Below, in pieces: positions 37,490-46,268 of a stretch of 64,000 nt of DNA. The notes below the pieces were generated by a model, which was not told the DNA's origin, ran no database searches, and saw only the letters and a list, made by a program, of their open reading frames with translations. Numbering within the stretch: position 1 is the stretch's first letter; every line of letters begins with the position of its first letter. A program made the translations under genes and the position numbers. This DNA comes from Stappia indica (lineage in GTDB: Bacteria > Pseudomonadota > Alphaproteobacteria > Rhizobiales > Stappiaceae): positions 4,679,001-4,743,000 of the forward strand of contig NZ_CP046908.1 in the NCBI RefSeq assembly GCF_009789575.1. The letters run 5' to 3'.

Positions 37490-38104
37490 TCAGGCGGCCT
37501 TGAGCAGGCCCTCGCGCTCCAGCGCATGGCGGGTGGCCGCGCGGCCGCCGGCGCGTGCCTGGAAGGCCTTCACGTTCGGGAACTCGTCGAGCGAGATGCC
37601 GACGAAACCGGTCCAGTTCAGCACGGTGAAGAGATAGGCATCGGCGACCGAGAACGTGTCGCCCATCAGGTAGGAGCGGCCGTCGGCGAAGATCGGCTCG
37701 AAATGCGCGATCCGCTTGCGCGCCTTCTCGACCGCCGCATCGCGGGCGGCGCCTTCCGCGCCCTGGAACAGCGGCCCGAAGGACTTGTGCAGCTCGGCAG
37801 AGATGAAGTTCAGGTGCTGGTGCAGCTGCGTGCGCTCCCAGGAGCCGGGTGCGGGTGCCAGGCCGGAGGCCGGGTGCTGGTCCGCGAGATACTGCAGGAT
37901 CGCGGCGCCCTCGGTCAGCACGTTGCCGTTGTCCAGCTCCAACGCGGGAACGTAGCCGTCCGGGTTGATCTCGAGGAAGTCGCGCCCACTCGCCGTCTTC
38001 TTGGCGGCCGTATCGACGCTTTCCACGTCGAAGGACAGGCCCAGCTCGTTGAGGACGATATGAGTGGCGAGCGAGCAGGCGCCCGGCTTGTAGTAGAGCT
38101 TCAT
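37490..38104 (-). CDS. glutathione S-transferase
   Basis: A 204-residue cytosolic GST of the bacterial beta-like type. The N-terminal thioredoxin fold begins MKLYYKPGACSLATHIVL, where the Cys and Ser near residues 10-11 are the usual glutathione-activating pair; LTEGAAILQYLADQ is the glutathione-binding helix, and YLMGDTFSVADAYLFTVLNW the C-terminal domain N-capping motif. It heads the leftward operon and faces the HxlR regulator across a 222-base region containing repeated GGTTAC-type elements. Confidence 0.93.
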   Translation of the reverse strand: MKLYYKPGACSLATHIVLNELGLSFDVESVDTAAKKTASGRDFLEINPDGYVPALELDNGNVLTEGAAILQYLADQHPASGLAPAPGSWERTQLHQHLNFISAELHKSFGPLFQGAEGAARDAAVEKARKRIAHFEPIFADGRSYLMGDTFSVADAYLFTVLNWTGFVGISLDEFPNVKAFQARAGGRAATRHALEREGLLKAA

Positions 38105-38200
38105 GTTTCAATGCTCCCATATGTCTGACCGTCCGGTTGTGTCCGGAGCGGAACATGTTGCTGCGGTTGATCGCGGCGTCTTCGGCATCTAGGAAGCTTT

Positions 38201-38217
38201 GGTTACCTTTGTAAACC
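38201..38217. promoter_or_regulatory. candidate HxlR operator
   Basis: GGTTACCTTTGTAAACC is an imperfect inverted repeat centred between the divergent GST and HxlR genes. Related half-sites follow at about 38218-38235 (GCAAACCTTGTGTTAC) and at about 38255 (GGTAACCC). Position and symmetry suit an HxlR dimer; no experimental site is known to me. Confidence 0.45.
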
Positions 38218-38326
38218 TGCAAACCTTGTGTTACGGGAGAATGAGATTTCCGACTGGTAACCCGTTCCCGTTTCGCTTTGGCGTGCAGGAATAGAACCCG
38301 GCATTCGTTCGCCGGGGAAGGCAGGC

Positions 38327-38716
38327 ATGGCCCTCAAGATCCGAAAGAACCAAAGCCCTCCGCCGCCGGAGGGCTGCCCGCTCAGCCACTGCATGGAGAT
38401 CCTCAAGGGCGCGTGGACACCGAACGTGATCTGGTGCCTGGCGGCCGGACCGCGCCGGTTCTCCGAGCTGCGGCTGGACATTCCGGCCGTCTCGGCAAAG
38501 GTGCTGACTGCACGGCTCAGGGATCTGGAAAAGAAGGGCGTGGTCGCGCGCGCCGTGCGCCCGACATCGCCGCCGTCGGTGGAATATTCGCTGACCGATC
38601 TTGGCGCAGAACTGCTGCCGGCGATCCGTGCCATCGTCGAGGTGTCGCACAAACTGAAGATGCGCAACAGGCAGAGCTGCCTCGGCAGGGACGCGCAGCT
38701 GGACGCTGCCGAATAG
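38327..38716 (+). CDS. HxlR-family transcriptional regulator
   Basis: A 129-residue winged-helix regulator. CMEILKGAWTPNVIWCLAAGPRRFSELRLDIPAVSAKVLTARLRDL is summarised as the family's wHTH, with VEYSLTDLGAEL as the wing and following helix. Cysteines at 17 and 22, near the N-terminus where HxlR proteins often keep a redox- or aldehyde-sensing Cys, suggest control by electrophiles. It is divergent from the GST operon, the likely target, and converges on trpE(G) with a hairpin between. Confidence 0.9.
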   Translation: MALKIRKNQSPPPPEGCPLSHCMEILKGAWTPNVIWCLAAGPRRFSELRLDIPAVSAKVLTARLRDLEKKGVVARAVRPTSPPSVEYSLTDLGAELLPAIRAIVEVSHKLKMRNRQSCLGRDAQLDAAE

Positions 38717-38722
38717 AGAAGA

Positions 38723-38745
38723 CGGGCGCGGAACCGCCGCGCCCG
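38723..38745. terminator. hairpin between convergent HxlR and trpE(G) genes
   Basis: CGGGCGCGG and CCGCGCCCG form a perfect 9-bp stem with an AACCG loop, 7 bases after the HxlR stop and 23 bases from the trpE(G) stop. Only weak pyrimidine runs flank it, so it is a probable shared terminator of modest strength. Confidence 0.5.
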
Positions 38746-38767
38746 AATTCAGGTGTCGTGCTGCCGG

Positions 38768-40951
38768 TCAGCTGGCAGCGGCCATCGCCTGCAGCTTCTG
38801 CCGGGCGAGGCGTGTCACCACGTTCTGGATGATCCGGTGGCCGGCATCCTGGTCGAGCGACATGATCGACTCGGGATGGAACTGCACTGCTGCGACCGGC
38901 TCGCTTTCGTGCTCGATAGCCATGATCACCCCGTCATCGGTCTGCGAGGTTATCCGGAAGCCGGCCGGCAGCTTGTCCCGTCTTGCGTGCAGCGAGTGAT
39001 AGCGCCCGACCGTCACCGGCGAGGCGAGCCCCTCGAACAGCATTGAGCCTTCGGTGAAGGAGACGGGCGAGGGCTTGCCGTGCATGGGGATGGCGAGCTG
39101 GGCGAGTTCGCCGCCATAGGCCTCCGTCAGCGCCTGCAGGCCGAGGCAGACGCCGAAGATCGGCAGCCCGCGTGCCCGCGCCCGGCCGATGGTCGCCGCG
39201 CAGTCGAAGTCCTTCGGGCTGCCGGGACCTGGCGACAGCACCACCAGGTCCGGTGCTGCGTCGTGGAACACACTGTCAGCAACTGGCGAACGATACGTGA
39301 CTACTTCGGCGCCGGTTTGCCGGAAGTAGTTGGCGAGCGTGTGGACGAAGCTGTCCTCGTGGTCGACGAGCAGGATCTTCAGCCCCTTGCCCGGTTGGGC
39401 GGCGAGCGGATCGAGCTTGCGCTCGCGGGCAAGCCCGGCCTCGCGTACGGCAGCGCGCATGGCCTCCGCCTTCAGCTCCGTCTCGGCCTCTTCCTCCTCG
39501 GGCACGCTGTCGTAAAGCAGCGTCGCGCCGGCGCGGATCTGCGCGACGCCGTCCTTGATCCGGACGGTGCGAAGCGTCAGGCCGGTGTTCATGTCGCCGT
39601 TGAACAGGATCGCGCCGATGGCGCCGCCATACCAGGCGCGCGGGCTTTTCTCGTTGCGCTCGATGAACTCCATCGCCCACCGTTTCGGCGCGCCGGTCAC
39701 CGTCACCGCCCATGTGTGCGACAGGAAGGCGTCGAGCGCGTCGAGATCGTTGCGCAGGATGCCCTCGATGTGGTCGACCGTATGGATCAGGCGGGAATAC
39801 ATCTCGATCTGGCGCCGGCCGATCACCCGGACGGAGCCCGGCACGCAGATGCGGCTCTTGTCGTTGCGATCGACGTCCGAGCACATGGTCAGCTCGGCCT
39901 CGTCCTTGGCCGAATTCAACAGCTTGCGGATCTGTGCCTCGTCCTCGATGGCGTTGCGGCCACGCCGGATCGTGCCGGAGATCGGGCATGTCTCCACGCG
40001 CCGCCCGGACACACGCACATACATCTCCGGACTTGCGCCGACGAGATACTCGGCATTGCCCAGGTTGATGAAGAAGCCGTAGGGGGACGGGTTGATCTCC
40101 GTCAGTCGCCGGCTCACGGCGGAGGGCGCTGCCGGGCAGGCTTCGTAGAACACCTGGCCGGGGACGGTCTCGAACAGGTCGCCGCGCCGGAAATAGTCCT
40201 TGGCGGCGTCCACCAGCTTCGCGTATTCGCCGGGCTCATGGTCGCCCCGCCCGGGGTCCTCGTTGGCCGGGCGATAGGCCTCCTTCGATCCGCCGCGCGG
40301 CAGGTCGGCGGTGCTGATCCCGTCGACCTCGAAGTCGTAGCTTCGCACATGTGCCTTGCGGCCGTAATGGTCGACCAGCAGGATCTCGTCCGGCAGATAG
40401 AGCACCACGTCGCGCTGGTCGTCGGGGCGGGCGAGCACCAGTTCGATAGGCTCGAACTGGAACGCGAGATCGTAGCCGAAGGCGCCATAGAGGCCGAGAT
40501 GGCCGTCGTCGCAGGCAAACAGCGCGCTGATCGCCCGGATCACCGAGAAGACGGAGGGTTGGCGCGAGCGTTCTTCCTCGGAGAAGGCGCGGGTCGCGGG
40601 ACGGACCCTCAAGGTGAGCAACTCGCTGTCGCGTGCGAGCCCCTCGACGTCCTCATGTGCGGCAAGGCAGCGCTCGACCGCAGGCAGCAGCAGGCGTCCG
40701 CGCTCGTTCAGCGCCTCGACGCGCACGTTGGACCCGCGCGATTCCAGCACCAGCGGCGGATTGACCAGCGCCATGTCCCAGCGGGTATAGCGGCCGGGAT
40801 ATTCGTAGGAAGAGGAGAAGACCGCACCGCGCTCCGCATCCAGCCGGTCTATCCAGGGGGAGGTGCCCTGTTCGTAGTCGGCGGCCCGCGTCACGACGCT
40901 GATGCCGATGCCTCCCTTCGTCACGAAGGTCTCTTCGCGTCCTGTCTGCAT
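38768..40951 (-). CDS. trpE: anthranilate synthase TrpE(G), fused components I and II
   Basis: First committed step of tryptophan synthesis: chorismate plus glutamine to anthranilate. The 727 residues fuse the TrpE synthase (to about residue 510) with the TrpG glutamine amidotransferase (from about 525: [18 protein letters not shown]). [10 protein letters not shown] is the tryptophan-site region typical of the rhizobial fusion, and [14 protein letters not shown] the chorismate/Mg site. Cys602 in FGVCLGLQ is the amidotransferase nucleophile, with its His in VQFHPES. The fused form is characteristic of rhizobia and relatives. A leader peptide with tandem Trp codons and an attenuator precede it. 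It makes the compound that the operon at 25722-33911 appears to degrade. Confidence 0.97.
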   Translation of the reverse strand: MQTGREETFVTKGGIGISVVTRAADYEQGTSPWIDRLDAERGAVFSSSYEYPGRYTRWDMALVNPPLVLESRGSNVRVEALNERGRLLLPAVERCLAAHEDVEGLARDSELLTLRVRPATRAFSEEERSRQPSVFSVIRAISALFACDDGHLGLYGAFGYDLAFQFEPIELVLARPDDQRDVVLYLPDEILLVDHYGRKAHVRSYDFEVDGISTADLPRGGSKEAYRPANEDPGRGDHEPGEYAKLVDAAKDYFRRGDLFETVPGQVFYEACPAAPSAVSRRLTEINPSPYGFFINLGNAEYLVGASPEMYVRVSGRRVETCPISGTIRRGRNAIEDEAQIRKLLNSAKDEAELTMCSDVDRNDKSRICVPGSVRVIGRRQIEMYSRLIHTVDHIEGILRNDLDALDAFLSHTWAVTVTGAPKRWAMEFIERNEKSPRAWYGGAIGAILFNGDMNTGLTLRTVRIKDGVAQIRAGATLLYDSVPEEEEAETELKAEAMRAAVREAGLARERKLDPLAAQPGKGLKILLVDHEDSFVHTLANYFRQTGAEVVTYRSPVADSVFHDAAPDLVVLSPGPGSPKDFDCAATIGRARARGLPIFGVCLGLQALTEAYGGELAQLAIPMHGKPSPVSFTEGSMLFEGLASPVTVGRYHSLHARRDKLPAGFRITSQTDDGVIMAIEHESEPVAAVQFHPESIMSLDQDAGHRIIQNVVTRLARQKLQAMAAAS

Positions 40952-40999
40952 GTCCGTCTTCCCTGCCTCCGCTGGCCGCGATCCTCCCGGCCGGACATG

Positions 41000-41034
41000 A
41001 CAAAGCCGCCGGCGGGACCCCGCGGCGGCTTTGT
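41000..41034 (-). terminator. trp attenuator hairpin
   Basis: ACAAAGCCGCC and GGCGGCTTTGT form a perfect 11-bp outer stem, extended inside by GCGG/CCGC, between trpL and trpE(G). The 3' arm ends in TTTGT on the minus strand. The GCCGCC arm can instead pair with GGCGGC at 41074-41079 just after trpL, giving a competing antiterminator, as attenuation requires. Confidence 0.85.
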
Positions 41035-41046
41035 GAAACTCCTCGA

Positions 41047-41061
41047 GTGACGTTACGTCAC
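41047..41061. repeat. 15-bp palindrome in the trp leader
   Basis: GTGACGTTACGTCAC is a perfect inverted repeat around one central base, between the trpL stop and the terminator hairpin. In RNA it could form a small hairpin that separates the antiterminator arms, or in DNA a protein site. Confidence 0.5.
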
Positions 41062-41081
41062 GCGCTGTCGTTCGCCGCCTG

Positions 41082-41129
41082 TTACCAGGAGCGCCACCAC
41101 CAGCCGTTGATCGTCGTCGTCATCGTCAT
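41082..41129 (-). CDS. trpL: trpL leader peptide
   Basis: A 15-codon reading frame, [15 protein letters not shown], ends at a TAA 130 bases before the trpE(G) start. It holds three tandem Trp codons plus a fourth near the end, the hallmark of transcription attenuation: ribosome stalling at Trp codons when charged tRNA-Trp is low favours the antiterminator. Rhizobial trpE(G) leaders have the same WWW core. A start at the second Met (41123) is possible. Confidence 0.92.
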   Translation of the reverse strand: MTMTTTINGWWWRSW

Positions 41130-41190
41130 GCTCTTGTCAGTAGCGCATGCGTGCTCCCGCCGCAACGGCGAAAGTCGCCGGGCCGGCTCG

Positions 41191-42150
41191 TCACGCGCCG
41201 GCAACGAAGCGACCCAGCCGAACGGCGGTCTGGCCTTTCACCGGTCGCCGGTTCGGCATGATCAGCACCGTGCGGTCTTCCGGCACGGTCACGGGCGTAT
41301 CGCCGTCATGGGCAATCACCGTACCGGCCTTCTCGATCACCTCCTGCCCGACATAGTCGTCCACGAAGCGGAAGGCATCGGTCATGATGGTCACCGGCTC
41401 GATGATCTCGATGAAGCTCTGAGCCTTCGGCGTGGGGAAGTGCGCAAGTTCGTCGGTAAAGGCGTTTTCGGCAACGGCGCCCGTCACCTGCAGGAAGCGG
41501 AGAGTGGTCTCCAGCGCCACATCGGCGCTGGCCGCCTCCCAATGCTGGCCGCACTCCACCAGCAGCGCGTTCTTCTCGCTTGCCGGGTCGCCGAAGCCCG
41601 CATAGTCGCGCATCCGCTTGCCGGCCGCGTGGCCCTCGTCGCTGACCACCAGCGCCGGCGTTCCGACGGCACGGGCAAGCGTGCGTCCCTTGGTCAGCGG
41701 GCCGGCGATGTAGAGCGGTGCCGTCGCGCTCTGCATCGAGTGGATGTCGAGCAAGAGGTCGACATCGTCGATGAAGGGACGCAGGTCCCTGGCACGCTTG
41801 CGCTCCAGCGTCTCGCCGCCGCCGAGCGTCTCCGGCTGCCACAACCGGTTCATGTCCTCGTCCGCCCAGCGCGAGGTGAAGGGATCGGCCGGGTCGAAGC
41901 GGTCATAGGCATCCAGGTTGATGAACGCGAGCGAGAGCTTGCCGCGCACCGGGCGGACATCCTTGCGGAACAGCCAGTCCAGTGCGATCGGGCCGCACAA
42001 CTCGTTGCCGTGCACCACCGCCGTCACGGCCACATGCGGGCCGGCGACGCCGCTGTCGAAGGTGGTGACGCCCTCGATGCCGGTATTGCCGGCGCGATAG
42101 GGGGTGATGTCGGTTTTCGACAGTTCGACAGGCGGAGTCTGGGCGGTCAT
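41191..42150 (-). CDS. M14-family succinylglutamate desuccinylase/aspartoacylase-like hydrolase
   Basis: A 319-residue zinc amidohydrolase. AVVHGNELCGP supplies the first zinc-binding His and Glu, DIHSMQS the second His, and LLVECGQHW a later glutamate region likely to hold the general base. Relatives cleave N-acyl groups from amino acids (succinylglutamate, N-acetylaspartate, N-acetyl-diaminobutyrate). It follows the argE-like gene by 37 bases in the same direction, so both are probably co-transcribed and divide work on N-acylated amino acids brought in by the nearby importer. Confidence 0.87.
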   Translation of the reverse strand: MTAQTPPVELSKTDITPYRAGNTGIEGVTTFDSGVAGPHVAVTAVVHGNELCGPIALDWLFRKDVRPVRGKLSLAFINLDAYDRFDPADPFTSRWADEDMNRLWQPETLGGGETLERKRARDLRPFIDDVDLLLDIHSMQSATAPLYIAGPLTKGRTLARAVGTPALVVSDEGHAAGKRMRDYAGFGDPASEKNALLVECGQHWEAASADVALETTLRFLQVTGAVAENAFTDELAHFPTPKAQSFIEIIEPVTIMTDAFRFVDDYVGQEVIEKAGTVIAHDGDTPVTVPEDRTVLIMPNRRPVKGQTAVRLGRFVAGA

Positions 42151-42187
42151 GGCGTCTCTCGGCGAAGGTGGTACGGAAAACGGTGGT

Positions 42188-43354
42188 TCAGCGGGCGGCT
42201 TCCTCGATCAGCCGGTCGAGGAAGGCCTCGCACTTGGCGAGTTCCGAGACGGCGATGAACTCGTCCGCCTTGTGGGCCTGCTCGATGGAGCCGGGGCCGA
42301 TCACCACGGTCGGGATCGCGGCAATCTCGACGAACCGGCCGCCCTCGGTGCCGTATGCCACCTTGGCGTGGTCGTTGCGCTCGGCCAGCCGCTTGGCGAG
42401 GCGGGTCACATCGGCATCGGCCGCGGTGTCGAGACCGGGGAAGCTCGAGATCTGTTCGAAGGCGATGCCGGTTTCGGGCGCACGCGCCTTCATCTCCGGC
42501 TCGATCTCCTCGTGGGCAAAGCGCATCACCTCATCGACCAGCGCATCCCCGTCCTCGCCGGGGAGCACGCGGAACTCGAAGGCGAATTCGCAATGGTCCG
42601 GCACGATGTTGAGCGCCGTGCCGCCGGAAACCGTGCCGGTATGGGCTGTCGTCACCGGCACGTCGTAGAGCGGATCGCTCGGCCCTTCCGCGAGCTCCAT
42701 TCCCATCTCGCGCACCTTGAGGATCAGCCGCGCGGCATGGTCGATGGCGTTGACGCCCTGCGGGGCCAGCGAGGAGTGGCAGGTGCGCCCCGTCACGATG
42801 GCCCGGTAGGAGCGCTTGGCCTTGTGGCCGATGATCACCTGCATTTCCGTCGGCTCGCCGACGAAACAGGCTTCCGGCAGCGCGACGGTCTCGACAAGCC
42901 GCTCGATGAGGCTCGGCACGCCCTTGCAACCCACTTCCTCGTCATAGGAGAAGGCGAAGTGGATCGGCTTCGCAAGATCACGCGCCAGCATGTCGTCGAC
43001 TTTGGCGAGGCAACAGGCGAGGAAGCCCTTCATGTCGCAGGCGCCGCGCCCGTAGAGCAGGCCGTCGCGCTCGGTCAGCGTGAAGGCGTCGCTGGTCCAG
43101 CTCTGGCCGTCCACCGGCACCACATCGGTGTGACCGGACAGCACATAACCGGGTACGTCCTTCGGCCCGATGGTGGCGATCAGGTTCGCCTTCTCGCCGG
43201 TCTCGTCCGGCACGCGCGTCGTGGCGATCCCGCGTGCGGCGAAGAACGCTTCGACATGGGCAATCAATGCGAGATTGGAATTGCGGCTTGTCGTGTCGAA
43301 GCCGACAAGGTCCTTCAGGATGCCGGCCGAGCGCGGGGCAGCAGGCTGGAGCAT
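42188..43354 (-). CDS. argE: acetylornithine deacetylase/ArgE-DapE family peptidase
   Basis: A 388-residue M20 metallopeptidase-fold deacylase. Zinc-ligand regions are LSGHTDVVPVDG, GRGACDMKGF and SYDEEVGCKG (catalytic Glu pair), and the dimerisation-domain histidine lies in GRTCHSSLAPQGVNAI. The sequence is of the proteobacterial ArgE type, which removes acetyl from N2-acetylornithine. Its place beside another N-acyl hydrolase, a LysR regulator and a peptide importer suggests a catabolic paralogue rather than the arginine-biosynthesis enzyme; the symbol marks family only. Confidence 0.88.
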   Translation of the reverse strand: MLQPAAPRSAGILKDLVGFDTTSRNSNLALIAHVEAFFAARGIATTRVPDETGEKANLIATIGPKDVPGYVLSGHTDVVPVDGQSWTSDAFTLTERDGLLYGRGACDMKGFLACCLAKVDDMLARDLAKPIHFAFSYDEEVGCKGVPSLIERLVETVALPEACFVGEPTEMQVIIGHKAKRSYRAIVTGRTCHSSLAPQGVNAIDHAARLILKVREMGMELAEGPSDPLYDVPVTTAHTGTVSGGTALNIVPDHCEFAFEFRVLPGEDGDALVDEVMRFAHEEIEPEMKARAPETGIAFEQISSFPGLDTAADADVTRLAKRLAERNDHAKVAYGTEGGRFVEIAAIPTVVIGPGSIEQAHKADEFIAVSELAKCEAFLDRLIEEAAR

Positions 43355-43378
43355 GCGATTTCCTTTCCTTGCGGCCGC

Positions 43379-44341
43379 TCAGGCCGGATGCGAGTAGGCG
43401 TCGACCGGAACGGCCCGGCGCGCATGTTCGATGAAGCGCTGGGCGATCGGCGAGACGCGCCCGGCGGGAACGAAGAACTGGGTGAGGTAGTCGACCCTCG
43501 GCGAGAAGCGGCGGAACACCACGCCCTCGAGCGGACGCAGGCTCACCGGGAACGGGTTCACCAGCCCGATTCCCATCCCCTCGCGCACCAGTTCGCAAAT
43601 GGCGATGCTGGTTGCCGTTTCGGCACGGATCTTCCGCTCGATGCCGCGTTCGGCGAAGATCCGGTCGTAGACGTTGCGCTGGTGGAAGCGGCGGGTCAGC
43701 GCGATGAAGGATTCTCCGGCAAGGTCCTCCGGCACGATCTCGTCCCGGTGCGCAAGTCTGTGGTCGACCGGAATCGCGGCGTGGGCGATGGCCTGTCGGA
43801 ACGGATACATCTTCAGGCCGTCATGCCGCACTCGGCCGTCGCTGATGCCGAGATCTGCGTTCTCGTCGGCGACTGCCGCCGTGACGTTGGTCGACATGCC
43901 GATTTCCAGATGCACGGAGGCTTCCGGGTTTTCCTTCAGGAAACCGGGGATGAGCCGCGTCATCAGCCTGTGGGCGAGGGTGGGCGGTGCTGCGATCCGC
44001 AGCCGCTGGGCGTTGAGGTCTTCGGTCTCTGCCGCATCAAGGCGGGCGAGCGTCGCGAAGATCGGTTCGATCTGCTCGTTGAATGCCAGCCCCTCAGAGG
44101 TCGGCAGGATCTTGTTTCCGTTGCGGTGGAAGAGCTGGCGATTAAGCCGCGCCTCCAGCTGGGCGATCGCACGGCTGACGGCCGGCTGGGATATCCCCAG
44201 CCGATGTGCCGCCGCCGTCGTCTTGCCTTCGGAGATGACCGCTCGCAGCACCTCCAGCTCGCGAAGCGTCAAGCCGCTGCGGTTGAGACTGTTGGCAGCT
44301 TGCCGGGCCGGGGCCTCGTCCGTAACCTCTGTATTTGCCAT
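43379..44341 (-). CDS. LysR-family transcriptional regulator
   Basis: A 320-residue regulator. The N-terminal helix-turn-helix is in the TLRELEVLRAVISEGKTTAAA and LGISQPAVSRAIAQLE segments (about residues 24-65); a two-lobe ligand-binding domain follows. The ATG at 44341 (MANTEVTDEA) is chosen; the frame runs further upstream without homology-like sequence. It is divergent from a five-gene peptide-type importer, with an 11-base-arm dyad between the starts, and upstream of argE- and M14-like hydrolases in its own direction. It likely controls this locus in response to an acyl-amino acid or product. Confidence 0.93.
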   Translation of the reverse strand: MANTEVTDEAPARQAANSLNRSGLTLRELEVLRAVISEGKTTAAAHRLGISQPAVSRAIAQLEARLNRQLFHRNGNKILPTSEGLAFNEQIEPIFATLARLDAAETEDLNAQRLRIAAPPTLAHRLMTRLIPGFLKENPEASVHLEIGMSTNVTAAVADENADLGISDGRVRHDGLKMYPFRQAIAHAAIPVDHRLAHRDEIVPEDLAGESFIALTRRFHQRNVYDRIFAERGIERKIRAETATSIAICELVREGMGIGLVNPFPVSLRPLEGVVFRRFSPRVDYLTQFFVPAGRVSPIAQRFIEHARRAVPVDAYSHPA

Positions 44342-44350
44342 GGGAATAGC

Positions 44351-44402
44351 ATTATGCGTTTGAGTTATCGTTTTTCGTTTGTCGATTATATAAACGCATA
44401 AT
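44351..44402. promoter_or_regulatory. dyad between LysR and importer genes, candidate LysR operator
   Basis: ATTATGCGTTT (44351-44361) and AAACGCATAAT (44392-44402) are perfect 11-base inverted arms separated by 30 AT-rich bases. The spacing allows two LysR dimers to bind side by side or bend DNA over the promoters. It begins 10 bases before the LysR start codon, so LysR autoregulation is expected. Confidence 0.65.
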
Positions 44403-44520
44403 AGCCTTTCCCACAAGCCGCCGGGGCGATCGACCTCGAGACAAGGCACCAGCAGACGGGGACCACTCGATCCCGCCCCGTCTGGAAAAATCCAGAGGGG
44501 ATCCAGAGGGGAGTTACCTG

Positions 44521-46113
44521 ATGAAGTCTGCAAGGACGCCGCTCGCGCGCGCGCTCATGGGGGCGGCTTGTGCCGTTGTCGCCTTCTCCGCGCCCGCGGC
44601 CGCCGAGGATCTCGTGATCGGGCTCGATTCCGAGGCGACCTCCATCGATCCGCATTTCCATAATCTGGGACCGAACAACCAGCTCGGCTTCATGATGTTC
44701 GACCGCCTGGCCAATCCGGACGAGCGGCAGAACTTCAAGCCGGGCCTTGCCGTCTCGTGGAAGCCGATCGACAGCACCACCTGGGAGTTCAAGCTGCGCG
44801 AGGGCGTGAAGTTCCACGACGGGTCGGACTTCAATGCCGACGACGTCATCTGCACCTTCGAGCGCGCCCCCAACGTGCCGAACTCGCCCGCCGGTTTCGA
44901 TACCTACATCAAGGGCAAGACCTTCGAGAAGATCGACGACTTCACCGTGCACGTGAAGACGGAGGCTCCCTATCCGGTCATGGTCAACGACCTCGGCAAC
45001 GTCGCCATCATCTCCAACGAGACGGGCTGCAACGGCACGACCGAAGCCTTCAACTCGGGTGAGGCGGCTGCCGGCACCGGGCCTTACAAGTTCGCCGAAT
45101 ACGTGCCGGGCGACCGGATCGTGCTGGAGGCCAACCCGGACTACTGGGGCGAGAAGCCTATCTGGGACAAGGTCACCCTGAAGCCGATCAAGTCCGGCCC
45201 TTCGCGCGTCGCCGCTCTTCTTGCCGGCGATGTCGACATCATCAACGGCGTGCCGACGACCGACATCGAGACGCTGAAGGGTCGCGACAACGTGGCCCTC
45301 TCGCAGGGCGTTTCCAACCGCGTCATCTATCTTCACCTCGACCACTTCCGCGAGAACTCGCCCTTCGTGAAGGCGAATGGCGGCGGCGACATCAAGAACC
45401 CGCTGCAGGACCTGCGCGTGCGTCAGGCGATTTCCAAGGCGATCTCGCGCGAGCTGATCCGCGACCGCGTTATGGAAGGGCTCGCCATTCCCGCCGGCCA
45501 GCTGCTGCCGGAAGGCTTCTTCGGCGTTTCGGAGAAGCTGAAGGCCGAAGCCTACGATGTGGAAGGCGCGAAGGCGCTGCTCGCCGAGGCCGGGCTGCCG
45601 GACGGCTTCGAACTGACCATCCACGGGCCGAACGACCGCTATCTGAACGATGCCAAGATCGCCGAGGCCATCGCCCAGATGCTGACGCGGGCGGGCATCA
45701 AGACGGCCGTCGAGACGATGCCGCGTTCGGTCTACTTCACCCGTGCGTCCACCGGTGCGGACGGCCTGCCCGAGTTCTCGCTGATCCTCGTCGGCTGGGG
45801 TGCCGGTTCGGGCGAGGCCTCCTCGCCACTGCGCGCGCTCATCGCCACCTTCGACAATGACAAGGGCATGGGCACGGCCAACCGCGGCCGCTACTCCAAC
45901 CCCGAGGTCGACAAGCTGATCGAGGATGCGCTGTCCGAGGTGGATGACGAGAAGCGCGCAGGCTTGCTGGCCAAGGCGACCGAAGTGGCCATCGGCGATC
46001 TCGCGATCATCCCAATCCACTACCAGGTCAACACCTGGGCGAGCCGCAAGGGCCTCAAGTACATCCCGCGCACGGACGAGTACACGGTCGCCTATGGCGT
46101 GCTGAAGGACTGA
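44521..46113 (+). CDS. ABC transporter substrate-binding protein, family 5 (dipeptide type)
   Basis: A 530-residue periplasmic binding protein with a signal peptide ending APAAAEDL. DLVIGLDSEATSIDPHF and REGVKFHDGSDFNADDVICTF are family 5 signatures (each part short and typical), and GTGPYKFAEYVPGDRI follows. GGGGAGTTACCTG precedes the ATG. It heads the importer operon (binding protein, two permeases, two ATPases, N-formylglutamate amidohydrolase-like enzyme). Context suggests acylated amino acids or short peptides as ligand. Confidence 0.93.
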   Translation: MKSARTPLARALMGAACAVVAFSAPAAAEDLVIGLDSEATSIDPHFHNLGPNNQLGFMMFDRLANPDERQNFKPGLAVSWKPIDSTTWEFKLREGVKFHDGSDFNADDVICTFERAPNVPNSPAGFDTYIKGKTFEKIDDFTVHVKTEAPYPVMVNDLGNVAIISNETGCNGTTEAFNSGEAAAGTGPYKFAEYVPGDRIVLEANPDYWGEKPIWDKVTLKPIKSGPSRVAALLAGDVDIINGVPTTDIETLKGRDNVALSQGVSNRVIYLHLDHFRENSPFVKANGGGDIKNPLQDLRVRQAISKAISRELIRDRVMEGLAIPAGQLLPEGFFGVSEKLKAEAYDVEGAKALLAEAGLPDGFELTIHGPNDRYLNDAKIAEAIAQMLTRAGIKTAVETMPRSVYFTRASTGADGLPEFSLILVGWGAGSGEASSPLRALIATFDNDKGMGTANRGRYSNPEVDKLIEDALSEVDDEKRAGLLAKATEVAIGDLAIIPIHYQVNTWASRKGLKYIPRTDEYTVAYGVLKD

Positions 46114-46268
46114 GCGGACAGCCTCTGCCGCCGGCGTCGAGCCGGGGCAGGGGCACCCGCAATTTCCTGTCGCGATGAACTGGCCGGTAGGGGCGGGCTC
46201 CCGCCCTTGCCGGTCGTCGCTACCGCCTTTCCTGTCCAGCCCATGCCGCAAGGCCGGGAGACCGCCCC

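Noticed and set aside
39080-41050. 656-codon frame antisense to trpE(G)
   Set aside because: Covers the attenuator and TrpE(G) on the wrong strand; no recognisable domain.
42104-44401. 765-codon frame antisense to the argE-like and LysR genes
   Set aside because: Spans two certain genes and the regulatory dyad; typical high-GC shadow.
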